NCBI RefSeq assembly: GCF_024172085.1
Contig: NZ_JAMZDZ010000001.1
Location: 7,130,001-7,194,000, forward strand
Direction: 5' to 3'
Source of the DNA: Hamadaea flava
GTDB taxonomy: Bacteria > Actinomycetota > Actinomycetes > Mycobacteriales > Micromonosporaceae
DNA: 64,000 nucleotides
Shown: piece by piece, positions 33,453 through 41,791 of the stretch
Layout of the letters: each line of letters begins with the position of its first letter
Position numbering within the stretch: the stretch's first letter is position 1
Translations under genes and position numbers: made by a program
Notes under the pieces: model-generated
Told to the model about the DNA's origin: nothing
Database searches by the model: none
What the model saw: only the letters and a program-made list of their open reading frames with translations

Positions 33453-34391
33453 ATGGATGCTGACAACCGTGAGACGGACGCGCTGGACGCGTACTCCCGG
33501 ATCGTGACCACGGTGGCGGCCACCGTCCTACCCAGCGTCGCCAGCCTCACCGTGCGCACGCCCCGGGGCGAAGGCGCCGGGTCGGCCGTCCTGTTCACCG
33601 CCGACGGATTCCTGCTGACCAGCGCGCACGTGGTCGCGGGCGCGCAGGCGGGCACGGCCGAGTTCGGCGACGGCGAGGAGACCCGGTTCGACGTGGTCGG
33701 CGCGGACCCGCTCGCCGACCTGGCCGTGGTCCGGGTCGGCAGCACCGCCTCGCCGCCGGCCACGCTCGGCGACGCGAACGAGCTGCGCGTCGGCCAGCTG
33801 GTGGTCGCCGTCGGCAATCCGCTCGGCCTGGCCGGTTCGGTCACGGCCGGGGTGGTCAGCGCGCTCGGCCGGTCGCTGCCCGTCTACGACGGGCGCCGCA
33901 ACCGGCTCATCGACGACGTGATCCAGACCGACGCCGCGCTCAACCCCGGCAACTCCGGGGGCGCGCTCGCCGACGCGCGCGGGCGGGTCGTGGGCGTCAA
34001 CACGGCGGTCGCGGGGATCGGCGTCGGCCTCGCCGTGCCGATCAACGGCAACACCCGCCAGATCATCGCCGATCTCGTCAGCCATGGAAAGGTACGCCGA
34101 GCGTGGCTGGGCGTAGCCGGTGTGCCGGTTCCGCTGCCTCCGCCGATCGCCGAGCGCCTGGGTCAGCGCCGGGGACTGCGGGTGGTCGAGGTCGTGCCGG
34201 GCAGCCCGGCCGGGGTCGCCGGGATCTACCTCGGCGACATCCTCGTCACCGCGGGCGGCAGACCGGTGCAGGGCGTCCAGGACGTCCAGCGGCTCATGCT
34301 CGGTCCGGCGATCGGCCAGCGCCTGTCGCTGACCGTGCTGCGCCGGGGCGCCTTCGTCGACGTCGTCGCGGTCCCGACCGAGCTCAGCTGA
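33453..34391 (+). CDS. HtrA-like S1C serine protease with PDZ domain
   Basis: The 312-residue trypsin-like protease has His in LTSAHVVAG, Asp in DPLADLAVVRV and Ser in LNPGNSGGAL. A PDZ domain covers residues ~215-305 (RGLRVVEVVPGSPAGVAGIYLGDI). Unlike most HtrA/DegP proteins there is no signal peptide or membrane anchor in the called frame, so a cytoplasmic location is implied unless a start further upstream adds one. ATG 33453 has only a weak ribosome site. Its 3' end overlaps the convergent MOSC gene by 8 bases. Confidence 0.82.
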   Translation: MDADNRETDALDAYSRIVTTVAATVLPSVASLTVRTPRGEGAGSAVLFTADGFLLTSAHVVAGAQAGTAEFGDGEETRFDVVGADPLADLAVVRVGSTASPPATLGDANELRVGQLVVAVGNPLGLAGSVTAGVVSALGRSLPVYDGRRNRLIDDVIQTDAALNPGNSGGALADARGRVVGVNTAVAGIGVGLAVPINGNTRQIIADLVSHGKVRRAWLGVAGVPVPLPPPIAERLGQRRGLRVVEVVPGSPAGVAGIYLGDILVTAGGRPVQGVQDVQRLMLGPAIGQRLSLTVLRRGAFVDVVAVPTELS

Positions 34392-35217
34392 CGGTCACCT
34401 CGTCGCCGACCCGCAGGACACCGCCGGTGAGCGGGATGAGGCGTACGCCGAACCAGGTCTTGCCGTCCCGTTTGCGGAACCGCGACAGGGTACGGATGGG
34501 CTCCTTGCCCGTCCGGTAGGTGGCCGCGTCGATCGTGGTGAGCACGCAGCGGTCGCAGATCTCGGCGAACCGGAAGTCCACCGTCCCGACCCGTACGCGC
34601 TGCCAGTCGTCTTCGGCGAACGGTTCGGCCGGTGCGCCGGGGGAATCGTCGACGACGAGGTTCGGCCGGAATCGGCTGATCGGCAGCGGCTCGGGCACCT
34701 CCTCGCCCCGTTCGACCGCGCCTTCGGCGATCCAGTCGTTGAGCCGGCGCATCGAGGCGGTGGTGGCGACGAGCAGCGGACCGGCGTCGGAGAGGTTGAG
34801 CGGGTCGCCCGGCAATCCGCCGTGGTCTTCGGCGACCGGGCGGCGGTGCGGGTCGTCGAGCCAGCCCAGCCGCAGCGATCGTCCGAACTGGACGGACAGC
34901 CAGTCGTGCGCCTCGGGCGGCGCGAGGCGGATCTGGGCCAGCCGCGACATCGTGGTCGGGACGAGGTCGCCGTCGGCCGGCTCGGCGACGGCGAGCCGGC
35001 TGCCGTCCAATCCGGTCAGCGTCAACGATCCGGCAGCCGGGACCGCTGTCACGCCGAGCATGCGGTGCTCGTCGCGGGCGGTGAGATACGTGCCGTCCGG
35101 GTTGAGCACGAGCCAGCGCCGGTCGTGCCGCAGCCCCCACGGCTCGACCGCGGCCTCGTCGACGGCCACGCCGCCCAGGGACTTCACCGGATAGAGGTGG
35201 ATGCTCGCCAGCCGCAT
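34384..35217 (-). CDS. MOSC domain protein
   Basis: The 277-residue protein has an N-terminal beta-barrel MOSC_N domain (IHLYPVKSLGGVAVDEA, RHDRRWLVLNPDG) and a C-terminal MOSC domain with the conserved Cys in ICDRCVLTTIDAATY and RFRPNLVVDD. MOSC proteins relate to molybdenum cofactor sulphurases and the mARC reductases, suggesting N-hydroxylated compound reduction or sulphur transfer. It lies 2 bases after the ArsR-like regulator stop on the same strand. Confidence 0.85.
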   Translation of the reverse strand: MRLASIHLYPVKSLGGVAVDEAAVEPWGLRHDRRWLVLNPDGTYLTARDEHRMLGVTAVPAAGSLTLTGLDGSRLAVAEPADGDLVPTTMSRLAQIRLAPPEAHDWLSVQFGRSLRLGWLDDPHRRPVAEDHGGLPGDPLNLSDAGPLLVATTASMRRLNDWIAEGAVERGEEVPEPLPISRFRPNLVVDDSPGAPAEPFAEDDWQRVRVGTVDFRFAEICDRCVLTTIDAATYRTGKEPIRTLSRFRKRDGKTWFGVRLIPLTGGVLRVGDEVTVS

Positions 35218-35219
35218 GA

Positions 35220-35756
35220 TCACGAGGATAGGGCGTCGAACAACTGCGTGAACACCAGCATTTCGACCGGTTCGGCGGCGTCGGGGCGCTGATCCGGGTC
35301 GCGGGCCCGGTCGGCGTACCGGCTTAGGACGGTGCGCAGGTCTTCGACCAGCTGCCGGGTCTCGTCCGGCGTCGCGTACACGATGGTCTGCGAACCGCCC
35401 AGGGCCTCCTGCCATTCGGCGGGCAGCGAGTGGCGGCGGGCCTGGACGGCGCGGACGCGGGTGAGCCAGTGGTCGAGCATGACGTCGGCGAGCGCGCCCG
35501 CGGCCTCCCCGTCGGCGTCGGAGAACCGGATGTCGGCCTGTTTGATCCGCCACGGTCGGCGGCGGCCCGGACCGGTGTCGATCTCCTCGACGAACCCGTA
35601 GCGGCCGAGAGTGCGCAGATGGAAGGCGCAGTTGGTGGGGGAGATCCCGATCAGCTCGCTCGCCTCGGTCGCGGTGAGGCTGGGGTGGATGTTGAGCACC
35701 TCCAGCAGGGCGAGGCGGGTCGGATGGGCGAGCGCGCGCATCGTCCGGGCGTCCAT
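35220..35756 (-). CDS. ArsR-type winged-helix regulator
   Basis: The 178-residue regulator has an ArsR winged helix at residues ~5-75 (RALAHPTRLALLEVL, TEASELIGISPTNCAFHLRTLGRYGFV). The C-terminal part (residues ~90-178) is a helical extension of unknown role. No metal-binding cysteine cluster is seen, so it is unlikely to be a metal sensor. It is divergent from the GNAT gene; the 52-base gap carries three phased repeats that look like its operator. ATG 35756 was chosen because upstream frames run into the GNAT gene. Confidence 0.82.
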   Translation of the reverse strand: MDARTMRALAHPTRLALLEVLNIHPSLTATEASELIGISPTNCAFHLRTLGRYGFVEEIDTGPGRRRPWRIKQADIRFSDADGEAAGALADVMLDHWLTRVRAVQARRHSLPAEWQEALGGSQTIVYATPDETRQLVEDLRTVLSRYADRARDPDQRPDAAEPVEMLVFTQLFDALSS

Positions 35757-35772
35757 GTCGGAAAGTCTACCC

Positions 35773-35809
35773 TTTCGAGCGTAGTGTTTCGAGCGTACTC
35801 TTTCGAACA
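35773..35809. promoter_or_regulatory. Three phased direct repeats, likely ArsR-type operator
   Basis: TTTCGAGCGTA occurs at 35773-35783 and 35787-35797, and TTTCGAACA at 35801-35809, with a 14-base period. They fill the gap between the divergent regulator and GNAT genes and probably control both. Confidence 0.65.
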
Positions 35810-36273
35810 TGGATATCGATGTAGAGCTTCGTGAGCTGACCCCCGCCGACGCCGAGCAGTTCCACGCCTTCGCGGCCCATCCGCTTGTCCAGCCGACCAT
35901 CAACGCCACCCAGGTGCCGACGGTGGCGGAGGTCCGCACCTTCCTGACCCAACTCGCCGCGAACAACGACGGAGTTCGCCGCGAGCGCGCCATCGTCGTC
36001 GACGGCAAGGTGATCGGCTCCATCGGTCTGACGCTCGAAGGTTCGTCGGCCGAACTCGGCTACGTCGTCCGCCCGGACTACTGGGGCCGGGGAGTGGCGA
36101 CCCAGGCGGCGCTCCTGATGGTGCGCCTCGGATTCGACGAGCTCGGCCTGACCCGGATCTACGCCGTGTTCTCCATGGACAACCCCGCGTCCGTGCGGGT
36201 GGTGGAGAAAGCGGGGCTACGCCAGGTCGACGCCAAGACCTGGGAGATCGTCAGATCGGCGGCCAGGGGATGA
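35809..36273 (+). CDS. GNAT family N-acetyltransferase
   Basis: The 154-residue acetyltransferase of the RimJ/RimL type has the acetyl-CoA loop in RPDYWGRGVATQAALLMV and a late NPASVRVVEKAGLR. The substrate, a protein N-terminus or small amine, is not readable. It is divergent from the ArsR-type regulator and shares its control region; the third operator repeat touches the start codon, so the message may be leaderless. It overlaps the convergent SCO1664 gene by 23 bases. Confidence 0.85.
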   Translation: MDIDVELRELTPADAEQFHAFAAHPLVQPTINATQVPTVAEVRTFLTQLAANNDGVRRERAIVVDGKVIGSIGLTLEGSSAELGYVVRPDYWGRGVATQAALLMVRLGFDELGLTRIYAVFSMDNPASVRVVEKAGLRQVDAKTWEIVRSAARG

Positions 36274-37018
36274 CCCGGCGGTCCGGGTCAGGCTGCGGGA
36301 AGACGCCCAGCGTCGTCAGCGCCCCGATCCGGTCGGCCAGCGCCGAGATCTCCGTGACGGTCAGGTGATCGTCGAGCAGCCCATCGAGGCTCAGGCCCTT
36401 CAGGTCGGCCCGGAGGTCGTCGGGGATCTCGCGCCCGGCGAACCCCCACAACACGGTGCGCAGCTTCGGCTCGCTGTGGAAGCAGATCCCGTGGTCCACG
36501 CCGTACACCCGGTCGCCGGCAGCGAGCACGTGGCCGCCCTTGCGATCGGCGTTGTTGACGACCGCGTCGAACAACGCCATCCGCGCCAAAGCCGGCAGAT
36601 CCGCGTGCGCCAACAGGAACGCGTCGCCGTCCTCGTCCCGGGCGCTCGCGATCGGGAACCAGCCCTCGGGCAGGGCGTACGCGGGGATGAAACCGACCGG
36701 CGGCTCGTCGAGCTCGTCGATCCACAGCTGGCACATGCCGGGGCCGAGCGGCCCGTCACGCAGCACCGTCGGGGGCACGACGTTCCAGCCGAGCGCCTCG
36801 CTCACCAGGTACGCGGCCACTTCGCGACCGGCGAGCGTACCGTCCGGGAAGTCCCAGAGCGGGGCCTCGCCGCGTACCGGCTTGTAAACCGCGCGCGCCT
36901 CGGTGCCCTCATGAACGAGGATCACGCGGAGCGTGGTGTTGGAGGCGTCGACCAGGCGGCCCTCGATCTCCATCTCACCGTCGGCGAGAAGGCTCAGGTC
37001 ACCTGCGGTGGTAGCCAT
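36251..37018 (-). CDS. SCO1664 family protein
   Basis: The 255-residue protein of the actinomycete SCO1664 family resembles the PI3/4-kinase/HipA fold: RAVYKPVRGEAPLWDFPDGTLAGREVAAYLV, LFDAVVNNADRKGGHVL (Asn-Asp catalytic-like loop) and VYGVDHGICFH. It may therefore be a kinase-like enzyme, though its reaction is unknown. It overlaps the DUF3090 stop by 20 bases and follows it on the same strand, a pairing kept across actinomycetes next to mshC. Confidence 0.82.
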   Translation of the reverse strand: MATTAGDLSLLADGEMEIEGRLVDASNTTLRVILVHEGTEARAVYKPVRGEAPLWDFPDGTLAGREVAAYLVSEALGWNVVPPTVLRDGPLGPGMCQLWIDELDEPPVGFIPAYALPEGWFPIASARDEDGDAFLLAHADLPALARMALFDAVVNNADRKGGHVLAAGDRVYGVDHGICFHSEPKLRTVLWGFAGREIPDDLRADLKGLSLDGLLDDHLTVTEISALADRIGALTTLGVFPQPDPDRRVIPWPPI

Positions 37019-37571
37019 TGTTCCGGGGGCAGAGATGGCCGGCGGGGTCAAGTGGCTGGCCGCACAGCGGGCACGGCGGGCGGCCGGCGGCCAGCACCCG
37101 CTTCGCGCGGTCCACGAAGTCCCGTACGCCTTGCGGCGTCAGGCGAACCCGCAGCCGGTCGAGATGGTCGGGGATCTCGGCGACCTCGTCCTCGGGGGAG
37201 TCGGTCTCGGCGTCGGCGTCGAACTCGGCCTCCTCGACGGCGATCGCCTCGATGATGACCGAACTCTCCTCGACGTCGTACGCCAGACCGAGCGTGCCGA
37301 CCCGGAACTCCTCCTCGACCGGGGAGTCCAGCGGCTCGTTGTCGACCATCGCCGACGAGTCGGGCAGCTTGAGCCCGAATCGGCTGTGTGCCTCGGCGAG
37401 CAGCTCCTCGAGCTTCTCGGCGAGCAACGACACCTGCACCTTTTCCAGCGCGACACTGACCACCCGGCCCCCGCCGCGCGCCTGCAGATAGAAAGTCCGC
37501 TCCCCGGGCGGACCCACGGTGCCGGCCACGAACCGCTCGGGCGGGTCGAACGCGAACACCTGATGAGTCAT
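36999..37571 (-). CDS. DUF3090 family protein
   Basis: This 190-residue protein begins THQVFAFDPPERFVAGTVG and ends with a zinc-ribbon-like CPLCGQPLDPAGHLCPRNNGYHR. The family is restricted to actinobacteria and is linked with mshC, SCO1664 and histidine phosphatase genes. Its function is unknown. It is divergent from mshC with about 100 bases between; that gap holds a hairpin, GGCCTC/GAGGCC (37636-37651). Confidence 0.85.
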   Translation of the reverse strand: MTHQVFAFDPPERFVAGTVGPPGERTFYLQARGGGRVVSVALEKVQVSLLAEKLEELLAEAHSRFGLKLPDSSAMVDNEPLDSPVEEEFRVGTLGLAYDVEESSVIIEAIAVEEAEFDADAETDSPEDEVAEIPDHLDRLRVRLTPQGVRDFVDRAKRVLAAGRPPCPLCGQPLDPAGHLCPRNNGYHRR

Positions 37572-37671
37572 GCTCCGACCTTAGCCTCCCGAATTCCCAA
37601 CCGTGCACCCGGCGCGCTTGTTCCCGACGCACCCAGGTGGGGCCTCTCCGGAGGCCGGTTAGGCTGGCGGG

Positions 37672-38910
37672 ATGGAATCGTGGTCCGCTCCCGAGGTCCC
37701 CCGCCTGCCCGGCGCGGGCCAGCCGCTGTATCTGTTCGATTCGGCCCGCCGCGACAAGTTCCCGAGTCAGCCGAACGGCCGCGCCGGGCTCTATGTCTGC
37801 GGCATCACGCCGTACGACGCGACGCACCTCGGGCATGCCGCCACGATGATCACCTTCGACCTGGTGAACCGCCTCTGGCGCGACGCCGGGCACGAGGTCG
37901 TCTACGTCCAGAACGTCACCGACATCGACGATCCGTTGCTGGAGCGGGCCGCCCGCGACCACGAGGACTGGGTCGTGCTGGCGATGCGGGAGACGGCGCT
38001 GTTCCGCGAGGACATGGAAGCGCTGCGGATCATCCCGCCGGAGCACTACGTCGGCGCGGTCGAGTCCATCCCGGTCATCGCCGAGCGCGTACAGGAACTG
38101 CTTGAGCGCGGAGTGGCGTACCGGCTCGAGGACGGCACCGGCGACGTCTACTTCGACATCAGCGCCGCGCCCCGATTCGGCTACGAGTCCAACCTGTCGC
38201 GTGAGCAGATGCTCGTCTTCTTCGCCGAGCGCGGCGGCGATCCGGAGCGCGCGGGCAAGCGCGACGCCCTCGACCCGTTGTTGTGGCGCGGCGTACGCCC
38301 CGACGAGCCGTCGTGGCCGGGTGGCGTGCTGGGCCCGGGCCGGCCCGGCTGGCACATCGAATGCGCCGTCATCGCGATGACCCTGATCGGTGACACCATC
38401 GAGGTCCAGGGCGGCGGAAACGACCTGCTGTTCCCGCATCACGAGTGCTCGGCCGCGCACGCCGAGGTGCTCTCCGGAGCCGAGCCGTTCGCCCAGCACT
38501 ACGTGCACGCCGGGATGATCGGGCTGCACGGCGAGAAGATGAGCAAGTCCCGGGGCAACCTGGTGTTCGTGTCCCGCCTGCGCGCCGACCACATCGACTC
38601 GAACGCGGTGCGGCTCGCGCTGGTCGCCGACCACTACCGCGCCGACCGCCAGTGGACCGACGACCTGCTCAAGGCGGCGGAACAGCGCCTGGCCCGCTGG
38701 CGTGCGGCCGCGTCGGCGCCGTCCGGCCCGTCGGGCGCCGCTCTGCTGGCAGGCGTACGCGCGGCGCTGACCGACGACCTGGACACCCCGAAGGCGCTGG
38801 CGCTGATCGACGAATGGGTCGACGGGGCACTGAGCGGCGAGGGTAGCGATCCGGACGCGCCGGAGCTGATGTCGTCGACCGTCGACGCCCTCCTAGGCGT
38901 CTACCTATAA
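37672..38910 (+). CDS. mshC: L-cysteine:1D-myo-inosityl 2-amino-2-deoxy-alpha-D-glucopyranoside ligase
   Basis: The 412-residue enzyme of mycothiol biosynthesis joins cysteine to GlcN-Ins using ATP. It is a cysteinyl-tRNA synthetase relative: zinc-binding Cys in [16 protein letters not shown] (HIGH-like motif), WHIECAV and HHEC metal residues, and KMSKS in [12 protein letters not shown] near residue 290. It lacks the tRNA-binding C-terminal region of CysS, as expected. Mycothiol is the major thiol of actinomycetes. It is the last gene before a microsatellite and a dispersed repeat. Confidence 0.96.
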   Translation: MESWSAPEVPRLPGAGQPLYLFDSARRDKFPSQPNGRAGLYVCGITPYDATHLGHAATMITFDLVNRLWRDAGHEVVYVQNVTDIDDPLLERAARDHEDWVVLAMRETALFREDMEALRIIPPEHYVGAVESIPVIAERVQELLERGVAYRLEDGTGDVYFDISAAPRFGYESNLSREQMLVFFAERGGDPERAGKRDALDPLLWRGVRPDEPSWPGGVLGPGRPGWHIECAVIAMTLIGDTIEVQGGGNDLLFPHHECSAAHAEVLSGAEPFAQHYVHAGMIGLHGEKMSKSRGNLVFVSRLRADHIDSNAVRLALVADHYRADRQWTDDLLKAAEQRLARWRAAASAPSGPSGAALLAGVRAALTDDLDTPKALALIDEWVDGALSGEGSDPDAPELMSSTVDALLGVYL

Positions 38911-38913
38911 ACC

Positions 38914-38947
38914 CTCCCTCCCTCCCTCCCTCCCTCCCTCCCTCCCC
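38914..38947. repeat. CCCT/CTCC microsatellite
   Basis: About eight copies of CCCT follow the mshC stop codon. A simple tetranucleotide repeat like this is prone to slippage. It ends in a run of C. Confidence 0.85.
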
Positions 38948-38963
38948 CCTCCGCCCGCCACCC

Positions 38964-39014
38964 TTTCCGCGCGATCATGAACTTATGGTCGTGATCGACC
39001 GGCGTGGCGTGTCC
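38964..39014. repeat. Dispersed intergenic repeat, copy 2
   Basis: This copy matches 25424-25474 over about 51 bases with two mismatches, including CGATCATGAACTTATGGTCG. Further GATC fragments (ACCATGATCGATCC, CAATGATCAACGG) follow up to about 39050, as in copy 1. Confidence 0.8.
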
Positions 39015-39091
39015 GCGCGACCATGATCGATCCCGTCGGCCAATGATCAACGGGGCTGACCGCGGTTGCCGCTGCCTTCTACGCTCCCGCC

Positions 39092-40060
39092 ATGGATTCG
39101 ACAGCGGGGGAATCGACAGCGGGGGATTCGACAGCGGGGGAGCCGGTGAAGGCCGGTCGCGGCGGAGGAACGGCGATAGTGGTGGCGGTCGTGGCCGCCG
39201 TGCTCGCCGCGGTGGCGGCGTACGCGTGGCTCGGGCGCGACGCCCAGCCCGCGGCGGTGCCGTCACCGACGTCTGGTCCGCAGATCGGCTGCGAATGGAC
39301 CGGGCAGCCGACCGGCGCCACGCGTACGCCTGCCGCACCTCCACCGGCGAGTGCGGGCGCGGCCGGCATCGCCACGATCCGGATGACCACGAATCGGGGC
39401 GACATCGAGATCCAGGCCGACCGCAGTCAAGCCGGCTGCGTGATCGCTGGGATCGCCCACCTCGCCGGGTCGGGCTACTACACCGAGGTCGCGTGCCATC
39501 GGCTGCTCGCTGAAGGCTTCTATTTCGTGCAGTGCGGTGATCCGTCCGGAGTCGGTGGCGGCGGCCCGGGTTACCAGTACGCCGTGCGGACGTCGCCGAG
39601 CCCGGCCGCCTCGGGCTGTGCCCTCCCGTCGGGCTTCCCGACCGCACTGCCCACCGATATTCCGACGGAGCTGCTCCCGTCGGGTGTGGTGCCCACGCGG
39701 TACGGCGGCATCATCATCGCGCCGATGCCGTCCGGAAAGCTGCCGCCGGGACTGCTGCCGTCCGGTCTGATTCCGCCCGGCGAGCTGCCGTCGGGACTGC
39801 TCCCGGAGTTCGGCGACGGGCGCTGTGTCGAGCTACGCCATTTCGCACGAGGAGCAGTGGTCGCCGCGGTGACTCCCGACAACCAGTGGGGCGGCCAGTT
39901 CTTCCTGGTCTACCGCGACAGCGATATCGTCTCGGACGTGCCTGAGTTCGGGCGGGTCACGAAGGGCCTGGAGATCCTCGACGCCGTGGCGGCGGGGGGA
40001 GCGGACGCCCAGGACAAGCCGCGTACGCCCCTGGTCATCCAGGCTATCGCCGTGACCTGA
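39092..40060 (+). CDS. Membrane-anchored cyclophilin-type peptidyl-prolyl isomerase with Leu-Pro-Ser-Gly insert
   Basis: The 322-residue protein starts with an STAGE/STAGD triplet from a 15-bp tandem repeat, followed by a membrane helix (residues ~27-46) and an extracytoplasmic cyclophilin fold. Kept cyclophilin elements are RMTTNRGDIEIQ, CHRLLAEGFYFVQCGDPSG and GGGGPGYQY. Between residues ~170 and 245 the fold is interrupted by Pro-rich repeats (LPSG, LLPSG, PSGKLPPG). Only part of the active site is recognisable, so activity is uncertain. The called ATG follows closely on CTCCCGCC with no strong ribosome site. Confidence 0.72.
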   Translation: MDSTAGESTAGDSTAGEPVKAGRGGGTAIVVAVVAAVLAAVAAYAWLGRDAQPAAVPSPTSGPQIGCEWTGQPTGATRTPAAPPPASAGAAGIATIRMTTNRGDIEIQADRSQAGCVIAGIAHLAGSGYYTEVACHRLLAEGFYFVQCGDPSGVGGGGPGYQYAVRTSPSPAASGCALPSGFPTALPTDIPTELLPSGVVPTRYGGIIIAPMPSGKLPPGLLPSGLIPPGELPSGLLPEFGDGRCVELRHFARGAVVAAVTPDNQWGGQFFLVYRDSDIVSDVPEFGRVTKGLEILDAVAAGGADAQDKPRTPLVIQAIAVT

Positions 40061-40063
40061 GCC

Positions 40064-40092
40064 ACAGCTGTCCCATATGTCGGGATAGCTGT
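40064..40092. promoter_or_regulatory. Operator-like palindrome before the MFS gene
   Basis: ACAGCTGTCCC and GGGATAGCTGT pair with one mismatch around a seven-base centre. The site lies just before a TTGACT -35-like element (40094-40099) and a TAGCGT -10-like element 16-17 bases on. It could be a repressor site for the MFS gene or a terminator of the cyclophilin gene. Confidence 0.5.
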
Positions 40093-40127
40093 CTTGACTT
40101 GTGGGACGACGGGCATAGCGTCGGATC

Positions 40128-41348
40128 ATGAGCTCAGCCCCCCGCCCCGACTGCACTCCCGGCGGCTCACGCAAGCGTTCCCCGGCTTGGTCCATGCTGG
40201 CCTTAGGCATGGCGGCGCAAGGCGCCAGCTGTGTCTTCATGTACGGGCTGCCGGTGCTCGTGCCGGTCCTCCGGGGGCACGGGCTCAGTCTCGGCGAGGC
40301 CGGGCTCATCGTCGGGGCGCCCAGCGCGGGCATGCTGTTCACGCTGGTGGCCTGGGGCTGGATCGCCGACCGGTTCGGCGAGCGGATCACCATGTCGCTG
40401 GGGCAGGGGCTGGCCGGCGTCGTCCTGGCGATCGCCGCGCTGACCCACCCGTCGATCCCCGTCACCGGGGTGCTGCTGGGCCTGGCCGGGGCGCTCGGTT
40501 CGTCGGCCAACTCGGCCAGCGGCAAAGTGGTCCTGGGCTGGTTCCCGCCCGAGCGCCGGGGTGTGGCGATGGCGTTCCGGCAGGCCGCGCAGCCGCTCGG
40601 CATCGCGGTCGCGGCGCTGGCGCTGCCGCCGGTAGCCGCCGCGCACGGCCTGCCGGGGGCATTGGGCGTACTGGCAGCGGTGTGCCTGGTGACCTCGGTG
40701 GTAGTGGCGATCTTCGTCGTCGACCCGCCTCGCGGTGCGGCGGCGGGCCCGGCCGATGGGCGCAACCCGTACCGGCTGCCGGATCTGTGGCGCATCCACG
40801 GCGCCGCCATGCTGCTCGTCGTGCCGCAGTTCACCACCGCGGCGTTCACCTACGACTATCTCGTCGCCGAGCGCGGCTGGGACGCCGCGGTCGCCGGTCA
40901 GCTACTGGCGGGCGTACAGATCTTCGGGGCACTGTGCCGGGTCGCGTGTGGACGATGGTCGGACGCCGTCGGCAGCCGGCTGCGCCCGATGCGCCAGCTG
41001 GCGGTGGTCAACGGACTGGTCGGGCTGCAGGCGGCGGTCGCCATCAAACTGGACGCGGGGATCAGTCCCGGCCTGCTGATCAGCGCGCTCGTCCTGGCCA
41101 TGGCGGGCAACGGCTTCGCCTTCACCGCCGTCGCCGAACTGGCCGGGTCGGCGTGGGCCGGGCGGGCGCTCGGCGTACACAACATGGTGCAGAACATCGT
41201 CGGTGCGCTCACGCCCGGCCTGATCGGCGCGCTCATCGCAGGCAACGGCTACGCCGTGGGCATCGGCCTCGCCGCGCTGTTCGCGGTGCTGTCCGTGCCG
41301 ATCACCCCGGCCGACCGGCGTCCGGTCGCCGAGCCCGCCGCCGCCTGA
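40128..41348 (+). CDS. MFS transporter
   Basis: The 406-residue major-facilitator protein has 12 predicted membrane segments. It has the loop 2-3 motif WGWIADRFGERITM, PPERRGVAMAFRQAAQPLG in the N-terminal half, and a second-half relative GRWSDAVGSRLRPMR. The substrate is unknown. Promoter-like elements and a palindrome precede it. It converges with the Hsp20 gene, separated by no bases (stop to stop). Confidence 0.85.
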   Translation: MSSAPRPDCTPGGSRKRSPAWSMLALGMAAQGASCVFMYGLPVLVPVLRGHGLSLGEAGLIVGAPSAGMLFTLVAWGWIADRFGERITMSLGQGLAGVVLAIAALTHPSIPVTGVLLGLAGALGSSANSASGKVVLGWFPPERRGVAMAFRQAAQPLGIAVAALALPPVAAAHGLPGALGVLAAVCLVTSVVVAIFVVDPPRGAAAGPADGRNPYRLPDLWRIHGAAMLLVVPQFTTAAFTYDYLVAERGWDAAVAGQLLAGVQIFGALCRVACGRWSDAVGSRLRPMRQLAVVNGLVGLQAAVAIKLDAGISPGLLISALVLAMAGNGFAFTAVAELAGSAWAGRALGVHNMVQNIVGALTPGLIGALIAGNGYAVGIGLAALFAVLSVPITPADRRPVAEPAAA

Positions 41349-41741
41349 CTACCAGACGGGTACGCCGGCGGCCATGTTCTTGCCGGTGGCGTCCTCGCCG
41401 GTGGGGTAGCCGCCAGCCGGTTCGCGGGCCTGGTCGAGCTGCTCGTCGGCGGTTTTGATCTGGCCCGGGATCGGCTCGGGGAGCGTCTCCGATCGCGGCA
41501 GCCGCACGGTGAGCAGCCCGTGGTCCATCGTCGCGTCCACGTGGTCCGGGTCCACGTCGCCGGGCAATCTCACCCGGTGGTCGAGGGCGGCCGGCGTGGT
41601 GTCGTCCTCGGACGCCACGACGATGCGCAGTTCACGGTCGGCCACCTCGACGGCGACTTCCTCCGGCGCGACCCCGGGCAGGGCGGCCACCACCTCCCAG
41701 CCGCGCTCGGTCGGGCGTACCTCCACGGTCTCGTTCGTCAT
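41349..41741 (-). CDS. Hsp20/alpha-crystallin family protein
   Basis: This 130-residue small heat-shock protein has the alpha-crystallin domain at residues ~10-90, with VVAALPGVAPEEVAVEVADREL and the late DHGLLTVRLPRS (GxLxxxLP motif). The C-terminal tail lacks a clear IxI motif. These proteins hold unfolded clients. The ATG at 41741 has AAGGAGG eight bases upstream. It lies downstream of the GntR gene, 50 bases away on the same strand. Confidence 0.86.
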   Translation of the reverse strand: MTNETVEVRPTERGWEVVAALPGVAPEEVAVEVADRELRIVVASEDDTTPAALDHRVRLPGDVDPDHVDATMDHGLLTVRLPRSETLPEPIPGQIKTADEQLDQAREPAGGYPTGEDATGKNMAAGVPVW

Positions 41742-41791
41742 CGTTCCCACCTCCTTCAGGGCCCTGTACCCGGCGGGCGGGAAGCCGTAAC

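Noticed and set aside
38914-39050. CRISPR-like repeats
   Set aside because: The CCCT run is a microsatellite and the following repeats lack regular spacers.
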